From assembly GCA_015231995.1 (NCBI GenBank), contig JADGAO010000083.1, positions 1-6,956 of the forward strand: 6,956 nt of DNA, read 5' to 3'. Source of the DNA: Nitrospinota bacterium (GTDB lineage Bacteria > Nitrospinota_A > UBA7883 > JACRLM01). The position numbers and the translations under genes are program-made. Below are positions 1 to 4,119 of the stretch, piece by piece. How positions within the stretch are numbered: position 1 is the stretch's first letter; every line of letters begins with the position of its first letter. A model generated the notes under the pieces. It saw only the letters and a list, made by a program, of their open reading frames with translations. It was not told the origin of the DNA and did no database searches.

Positions 1-35
1 ATGCGAAATAATCAGAGAATATCTCCAATGCGCTA

Positions 36-347
36 TCAGGATATTTTCCTTATATTTCTCAGTCCCAAAACACATAAGCCGACGATAACAATTTTAAAAA
101 TATAATAATCATGAGGATTCAGAAAGTTTACCGCCATAGGGGTCCTAGAGCCAATGACGACATGTGTGATAATGCCGATGGGCAGGGTTAAATATAACCA
201 ATTCACTTTGGGTATTTCCAAGCCTGTCTTTCTAAACAGCCTTGACAATAAAGGGGCCAGTAAATACATTCCCAGAAACGAGACCGTTAAGTCAAATATA
301 GCGTATTCGCCGATACGGAACTGTCTTAGGTGATTTATAGCATCCAT
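36..347 (-). CDS. Small three-helix membrane protein, unknown function
   Basis: This 103-residue protein is mostly hydrophobic. Three likely membrane segments are visible at about residues 15-37, 48-66 and 80-97. Basic residues lie after the first segment (R36, R39, K40) and at the C terminus (R97, R100, K101), which suggests that these parts face the cytoplasm and the N terminus faces outside (positive-inside rule, inference). There is no signal peptidase site and no catalytic motif that I recognise. The loop between segments 2 and 3 holds a GSRTPM...NFLNPHDYY stretch, the most distinctive part of the protein. The ATG at 347 has a fair ribosome binding site (TAGGA, about 6 bases upstream). 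The 220 bases separating it from the exported-protein gene to its right argue for its own promoter. I do not know its function. Length, start and helices make it a credible gene. Confidence 0.75.
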   Translation of the reverse strand: MDAINHLRQFRIGEYAIFDLTVSFLGMYLLAPLLSRLFRKTGLEIPKVNWLYLTLPIGIITHVVIGSRTPMAVNFLNPHDYYIFKIVIVGLCVLGLRNIRKIS

Positions 348-567
348 GGATTTCCTATTATAAAACCCGAATATGAAAAATTATCCATCCTCAATTTCCA
401 GTCACCGGAACAACCTTTGCGGAGAATGTTTGAAACCCATCATATTAAAGAATAAGCGCGTTTTTCATACTATGCCAGCATGATAAAAATATAATTCCTT
501 CCCCGAAGCGGCAATTATAAACTCGCGTCCGGGATGGCTAAAAACGCCTTGAGCAACCAGTGAGCAA
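348..567. other. AT-rich intergenic spacer between two minus-strand genes
   Basis: This 220-base spacer should hold the promoter of the small membrane protein gene and the end of the exported-protein transcript. A weak sigma-70-like pair on the minus strand (TTGCCG, 17 bases, TATTTT, around 488-516) is possible but matches consensus at only four of six positions in each box. A TATAAT lies just before the start codon (around 357-362), too close to it for a normal leader. I see no convincing terminator hairpin. Confidence 0.35.
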
Positions 568-572
568 TCAGT
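551..572. repeat. Tandem 11-base duplication over a gene end
   Basis: Two adjacent 11-base units, GAGCAACCAGT (551-561) and GAGCAATCAGT (562-572), differ at one base. The second unit contains the stop codon of the minus-strand exported-protein gene (568-570). This looks like a small slippage duplication at the 3' end of that gene. No functional role is implied. Confidence 0.6.
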
Positions 573-1068
573 CAGAGGTCAGCCAGTGGAAACCCATATG
601 CTCCAGCGGCGAAATCCCGAGGTATCTAACATTCATACCAGACATCGGCAAGTGTGACATGGCAGATTGCCTGTCGAAAAGCTCGAACCTGAAACCGTAT
701 AACAGGCTCTGCCGTAAAAAGGACGCGCAGACCGGACCAGGAGCGGCGTCGGTCACTTCTATATGCGCAATACTTGATCCCGCATGGTTAAACACCTTCA
801 GCATTTTGAGGCCTGTCGCCAAAGTCGACTTGGAGACGCAAAACTCTATCGTGTCGCCGTCCCTGTATGTCTTTTCCATTTTAAGATTGTCTCCGCCGAA
901 AGACATTATCTCCACGGCGTGGGCTTGCGCAGTCTCGCAATTCCAAACAATCCCTGCAACGGCGGCGAGCGACACAAAGAATATTTTAGCCACAATTCTC
1001 GATATCTCGATCATCGTTACTTGCGGGTTGCAACGCAATAAATGTTGCACTCCTGTTTTCATATCCAC
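568..1068 (-). CDS. Exported protein of unknown function
   Basis: The 166-residue product has a signal peptide: a basic N region, a hydrophobic core at about residues 29-42 (IFFVSLAAVAGIVW) and a signal peptidase I-like site after A49 (AQA before HA), or after A51. The mature protein would be about 117 residues, with two cysteines (C77, C114) that could form a disulfide in the periplasm. It has no membrane segment after the signal and no domain that I recognise. The start is a GTG at 1068, chosen because AAGGAA lies 6 bases upstream. An ATG two codons later (1062) is 12 bases from the same site. An ATG at codon 19 (1014) would give a more usual signal peptide length but has no good ribosome binding site. 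The gene is divergent from the REC-kinase-REC gene, so the two may share a control region. Function unknown. Confidence 0.72.
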   Translation of the reverse strand: MDMKTGVQHLLRCNPQVTMIEISRIVAKIFFVSLAAVAGIVWNCETAQAHAVEIMSFGGDNLKMEKTYRDGDTIEFCVSKSTLATGLKMLKVFNHAGSSIAHIEVTDAAPGPVCASFLRQSLLYGFRFELFDRQSAMSHLPMSGMNVRYLGISPLEHMGFHWLTSD

Positions 1069-1074
1069 TTTTAT

Positions 1075-1080
1075 TTCCTT
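1075..1080 (-). promoter_or_regulatory. Ribosome binding site deciding a GTG start
   Basis: On the minus strand this reads AAGGAA, six bases before the GTG at 1068. It is the strongest Shine-Dalgarno match near the exported-protein gene and supports the GTG over the ATG at codon 19. Confidence 0.6.
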
Positions 1081-1234
1081 GCTAAATCAATATTTAATAC
1101 TCAAGCATAATGTGCGCCAAAGCTGTTGCAGACTGGTAATATTTCCTATAATGCTGATAAGAGCGGTGTTCGAACTGGAACTTACCCTGGTAGAGATGAC
1201 GCGAAATGATGACTCTAAATGGCCGCATACTGAC

Positions 1235-1255
1235 ATATCAGGGGCCTCCTGATAT
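1235..1255. repeat. Perfect 8-base inverted repeat, 5-base spacer
   Basis: ATATCAGG (1235-1242) is the exact reverse complement of CCTGATAT (1248-1255), with GGCCT between them. No T-run follows on either strand, so it does not look like a terminator. Its place between divergent genes suits a binding site for a dimeric regulator, or it may be a hairpin in a leader RNA. Both roles are inference. Confidence 0.5.
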
Positions 1256-1275
1256 ATAAGACAATTTATCCCAGA

Positions 1276-1306
1276 TTTCCCATTAGGACTCGATTCCTAA
1301 TGGAAA
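1276..1306. repeat. 9-base inverted repeat upstream of the kinase gene
   Basis: CCATTAGGA (1280-1288) pairs exactly with TCCTAATGG (1295-1303) around a 6-base loop. TTT/AAA flanks (1276-1278 and 1304-1306) extend the stem to 12 pairs with one bulged C. A run of five T begins at 1319, which is 15 bases after the core stem, too far for a standard intrinsic terminator. The repeat lies about 60-80 bases before the start of the REC-kinase-REC gene and may be an operator or a leader hairpin. Confidence 0.5.
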
Positions 1307-1360
1307 CCAATTGAGGGGTTTTTCAGCGGTTCTGGTTTTAATGCAGTAGTTCATTCGGCT

Positions 1361-2920
1361 ATGTTAAAATACTTATGTATGAACGAAACTGATCGAAAAA
1401 CACTGCTTATTGTTGACGATGCGTCTGAGAACATAGAAGTTCTCGACGGCCTGCTGTCTGAGAAGTATCGTATTCGCATCGCCCTTGATGGCCCGAAGGC
1501 CCTTTCAATCGCCCGCTCTGACAATCCCCCTGACCTGATCCTGCTTGATATCATGATGCCGGAAATGGACGGTTACGAGGTTATCCGCCACCTTAAGGAT
1601 AACGAGATATCCCAAGATATCCCCGTGATTTTCATAACAACCCTAAGCGACGTTGTCGACGAAACCCGTGGCTTATTGCATGGCGCTGTTGATTACATAA
1701 CTAAACCGTTCAACCCAGCCATCGTCAAGGCGCGGGTGGCAACCCACCTGGCTCTGGCCGAATCCCGGATGACGCTAGTCCGGCAGAGCGCGGAGCTCGC
1801 GCGGAAAAATGAGGAATTAATCCAGGCCGCCGTGCTTAAGGAAGATATCGAAAGGATCAACCGGCACGACCTGAAAACTCCTATCGGGAGCGTCATCGCC
1901 CTGCCAGATTTTTTGCTCAAGGACGATAACCTCTCCGACGAACAGCGAGAGACCCTTGAAACAATTCGGGGCGCCGGTTATCAGATGCTCAATATGGTCA
2001 ACTCCACCCTGGATATGTACAAAATGGAGCAGGGAACCTATAAACCGCATATCACTTCTGTGGACGTGGTTCGCCTTTGCCGCACCATCACCACGGAGTT
2101 GCAGGAGTTGGCGGCGGCATACTCCGTTTTTTTCGTCATTTCGATGGAAGGCAAACCAGTACCGGCTGACGCAAAGTTTTCCGTAGCGGCGGAAGAGACC
2201 CTGCTTTATTCGATGCTGGCAAACCTGGTCAAGAATGCGGTGGAAGCTTCTCCTCCTGGCAAGCAAGTGCTTATCGAGTTTCGCGCCGATGAGCAGGCCA
2301 TCATCTTAATACACAGCAAATCGACGATTCCCAAAGAAATACGCGAGACCTTTTTCGACAAATATGTGACATACGGAAAGGAAGAGGGGTCTGGTTTGGG
2401 AACCTATTCAGCTAAGCTTATCGCCACCACGCTTAACGGCTCCATCCGTTATGAGACATCCGAAACGCACGGCACAGTTCTTATAGTCTCGCTCCCATGG
2501 CCCAAAGCGGCTCCCAAACCGATAAGCCAGCCTAAAAATGTCGACATTAAGAAGCTATCCTTCCTCATCGCCGACGATATGCCGAATATCAGAATGATTG
2601 CGAAGCGGACCTTGCAACAGGCTGGCGTAACGATGATAATCGGCGTATCGGACGGATTTCGGGCCATCGAGGAGCTAAAGAAACAGAAATTCGATTGCGT
2701 CATTTCCGATTGGAATATGCCAAACATCAATGGGCTTAACCTGCTCAAGTGGGTGCGCAACGAATCGAACCAGAGGGATATTCCCTTCCTGATGCTGACG
2801 GCGGAACGGACGGAAGACCAGGTTTTAGCGGCGGCTCAAAGCGGAGTCAGCGGTTATATAGTAAAACCATTCACCCCGCAGATGCTTAGCGAAAAGTTGA
2901 AAGCTGTTTTACACTGTTGA
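1361..2920 (+). CDS. Soluble REC-HisKA-HATPase-REC hybrid histidine kinase
   Basis: The 519-residue protein has no signal or membrane segment and should be cytoplasmic. Domains in order: receiver 1 (about 13-130; acidic D19/D20, phosphoacceptor D63, K115); a coiled linker (130-160); HisKA with H169 in RHDLKTP; HATPase_c (about 235-380; N-box N288/N292, G2 loop GSGLGTYS at 343-350); and receiver 2 (about 398-515; D405/D406, phosphoacceptor D450 in SDWNMPNINGL, T480, K502). Receiver 2 is strikingly CheY-like. The FFDKYVT-GK...GLGTYSAKL pattern belongs to a known soluble kinase family. In that family the G1 loop usually reads HN-x-G, but here it is HSKS (318-321), so a conserved Asn and Gly are lost. 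No DNA-binding or enzyme output domain is present. The ATG at 1361 lacks a Shine-Dalgarno site. ATG 1379 (codon 7) would give a more typical receiver N terminus (MNETDRKTLLIVDD) but also lacks one. The end overlaps the HD-GYP gene tail to tail. Confidence 0.93.
   Translation: MLKYLCMNETDRKTLLIVDDASENIEVLDGLLSEKYRIRIALDGPKALSIARSDNPPDLILLDIMMPEMDGYEVIRHLKDNEISQDIPVIFITTLSDVVDETRGLLHGAVDYITKPFNPAIVKARVATHLALAESRMTLVRQSAELARKNEELIQAAVLKEDIERINRHDLKTPIGSVIALPDFLLKDDNLSDEQRETLETIRGAGYQMLNMVNSTLDMYKMEQGTYKPHITSVDVVRLCRTITTELQELAAAYSVFFVISMEGKPVPADAKFSVAAEETLLYSMLANLVKNAVEASPPGKQVLIEFRADEQAIILIHSKSTIPKEIRETFFDKYVTYGKEEGSGLGTYSAKLIATTLNGSIRYETSETHGTVLIVSLPWPKAAPKPISQPKNVDIKKLSFLIADDMPNIRMIAKRTLQQAGVTMIIGVSDGFRAIEELKKQKFDCVISDWNMPNINGLNLLKWVRNESNQRDIPFLMLTAERTEDQVLAAAQSGVSGYIVKPFTPQMLSEKLKAVLHC
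2909..2920. other. Tail-to-tail gene overlap
   Basis: The plus-strand REC-kinase-REC gene ends at TGA 2918-2920, and the minus-strand HD-GYP gene ends at TAA on 2909-2911. The genes share 12 bases, so no intrinsic terminator fits between them. Each transcript must run into the other gene unless it ends by another mechanism. Confidence 0.85.
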
Positions 2921-3964
2921 CCCTTGATCCCTGGAAGGCTCCGCGTACTTTCCCATTATTTCCAGTATATCCGGCAGGATATTCTCGAAAGCCATAATGA
3001 TATCCGGATCGAAATGCGCTCCAGCCTCTTTCTTGATAAACACCATAGCCTCTTCGACGGACCATTCTTTTTTGTAGGGACGTTCCGAAGTCAGGGCGTC
3101 AAAGACATCAGCCACCGCCACGATTCTTCCAATAATGGGTATATCTTTTCCTTTGAGACCTTTTGGGTAACCTGAGCCGTTCCATTTTTCGTGATGGGTA
3201 AGGGCAATGGTGGCGGCCCATTCGAGTAGCTCTGAGTTTTCATGGTCGCCGATAATTTCGACTCCCCAAGCTGGATGCTGTTGCATTAGTTTCCATTCTT
3301 CCACGTTCAGCTTGCCCGGCTTTAGAAGGATATTGTCGGGGATTCCTATTTTCCCAAGGTCGTGCATCGGAGCCGCGTTGAGCATTCTATCCGCCTCTTC
3401 CTCCGTCATCCCAATCTTGATCGCCAGCATCCGGGAGTAGTGACTCATCCTTATCACATGCAGGCCTGTTTCGTTGTCCTTGAACTCCGCCGCCCTCCCA
3501 AGCCGCTGGATAATGGCGAGCCGTGTCCGGTTCAGTTCGGCGGTTCGTTCCACGACCTTCATCTCAAGTTCGCGGTTCTGGTCATAGAGGGCAAGATGGG
3601 TGCGAACACGCCGCTTTACGATGGGTGGCGAGAACGGCTTGACGATGTAATCAACCGCGCCGAGGTCAAGTCCCTTCGCTTCGTCCACTTCGGCGACCCT
3701 GCCGGTCAAGAAGATGACCGGGATCTTTTTGGCCCGTTCATCGGCCTTGAGGCGGGAGATCACTTCGTAACCATCCATTTCCGGCATCATTATATCAAGA
3801 AGAATCAGGTCTGGGGGGGTGTCGGAAAAAGCGATCTTGAGAGCCCGCTCCCCGGACGGCGACGCCTTGACCTTGTATTCTTCCCCAAGTAGCCCCACGA
3901 GAATGTCGAGGTTTTCAGGAGTGTCATCCACCGCAAGGATAGTCTGCTTTTTCATTTTGTTCAT
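2909..3964 (-). CDS. REC-HD-GYP response regulator, cyclic-di-GMP phosphodiesterase (RpfG-like)
   Basis: From the ATG at 3964 the product has 351 residues and is cytoplasmic. Residues 6-122 are a receiver with acidic D13/D14, phosphoacceptor D57 in LLDIMMPEMDG, T87 and K109. A coiled linker (about 125-155) leads to an HD-GYP domain (about 155-335). The HD-GYP motifs are complete: E165 in DNETG, H169, the HD pair H201-D202 in MHDLGKIGIPD, H230, H257-H258, GYP at 265-267 and D286 in VADVFDALTSERPYK. Proteins of this family hydrolyse cyclic di-GMP to pGpG or GMP, here presumably under receiver control. The start at 3964 is preferred because AAAAGG lies nine bases upstream. The in-frame ATG at 3973 directly abuts that site, though it would overlap the upstream small frame's stop as ATGA. 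The gene is last in a probable operon with the hybrid kinase, the likely phosphodonor. The final 12 bases overlap the convergent kinase gene. Confidence 0.95.
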   Translation of the reverse strand: MNKMKKQTILAVDDTPENLDILVGLLGEEYKVKASPSGERALKIAFSDTPPDLILLDIMMPEMDGYEVISRLKADERAKKIPVIFLTGRVAEVDEAKGLDLGAVDYIVKPFSPPIVKRRVRTHLALYDQNRELEMKVVERTAELNRTRLAIIQRLGRAAEFKDNETGLHVIRMSHYSRMLAIKIGMTEEEADRMLNAAPMHDLGKIGIPDNILLKPGKLNVEEWKLMQQHPAWGVEIIGDHENSELLEWAATIALTHHEKWNGSGYPKGLKGKDIPIIGRIVAVADVFDALTSERPYKKEWSVEEAMVFIKKEAGAHFDPDIIMAFENILPDILEIMGKYAEPSRDQGSTV

Positions 3965-3969
3965 TACTG

Positions 3970-4119
3970 TCATCCTTTTAAGTTTTGGCTCAGGAACGGA
4001 TCAATGGTTACGCAATCTTTTCCGATGCGATCCAACAGAGCTCCTGCGTCAAATAACTTGAGCGAGTGATCGCTTGCGTCAAGCCCCAGGATGGGCAGGT
4101 CGGGCCGCTTTCCGGTCAT
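3970..4119 (-). CDS. Candidate 49-residue protein between kinase and HD-GYP genes
   Basis: This short frame fills the apparent gap between the hybrid kinase and the HD-GYP gene. Its ATG (4117-4119) overlaps the kinase stop as ATGA. Its TGA (3970-3972) overlaps an in-frame ATG of the HD-GYP gene as ATGA and ends five bases before the preferred HD-GYP start. It therefore has the form of a translationally coupled gene. The ribosome binding site of the HD-GYP gene lies in its last codons. The product begins MTGKRPDLPILGLDASD and continues with LFDAGALLDRIGKD. That second part resembles the first helix of Hpt domains in hybrid kinases (FDxxxLLxRxGGD), but the phosphoaccepting histidine region is absent. 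About 58% of its codons end in G or C, which suits coding sequence. A frame this long arises by chance about one time in ten, so it may be a gene, a relic of a longer domain or protein, or chance. Confidence 0.45.
   Translation of the reverse strand: MTGKRPDLPILGLDASDHSLKLFDAGALLDRIGKDCVTIDPFLSQNLKG
3974..3979 (-). promoter_or_regulatory. Ribosome binding site of the HD-GYP gene
   Basis: The minus strand reads AAAAGG here, nine bases before the ATG at 3964 and directly against the ATG at 3973. This spacing favours the start at 3964. The site lies within the last codons of the 49-codon frame, so ribosomes finishing that frame would cover and then free it. Confidence 0.6.

Larger units (their letters stand above)
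1069..1360. other. Divergent intergenic control region
   Basis: This 292-base, AT-rich stretch separates the minus-strand exported-protein gene from the plus-strand REC-kinase-REC gene, so it must hold both promoters. Its clear structures are two perfect inverted repeats, listed separately, and an 8-base palindrome GTTCGAAC at 1168-1175. For the plus gene, a TTTAAT (1337-1342) resembles a -10 box, but the only TTG hexamer upstream (1311-1316) sits 20 bases away, which is too far. For the minus gene I see only weak matches. No small gene, tRNA or riboswitch is evident. Confidence 0.5.

Noticed and set aside
1012..1014. ATG at codon 19 as the start of the exported protein
   Set aside because: It would give a neater signal peptide but has no good ribosome binding site, while the GTG at 1068 has AAGGAA at proper spacing.
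1168..1175. Palindrome GTTCGAAC
   Set aside because: Only eight bases with no extension. This is too short to call an operator without more copies.
560..1252. A 230-codon plus-strand frame starting at a GTG
   Set aside because: It lies over the minus-strand exported-protein gene, which has a signal peptide and a good ribosome binding site. The plus-strand product is rich in scattered Cys and Ser, with no domain and no start signal.
1276..1323. Intrinsic terminator from the hairpin plus the T-run, with TTGAGGGGTTTTT resembling the end of the phage T7 terminator
   Set aside because: The T-run starts 15 bases after the core stem, no matching upstream CCCC arm exists for the GGGG, and no plus-strand gene lies just before it. 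The likeness to T7 is probably chance.
3362..3892. A 176-codon plus-strand frame over the HD-GYP gene
   Set aside because: The opposite strand encodes a complete receiver and HD-GYP domain. The plus-strand frame has no recognisable fold.
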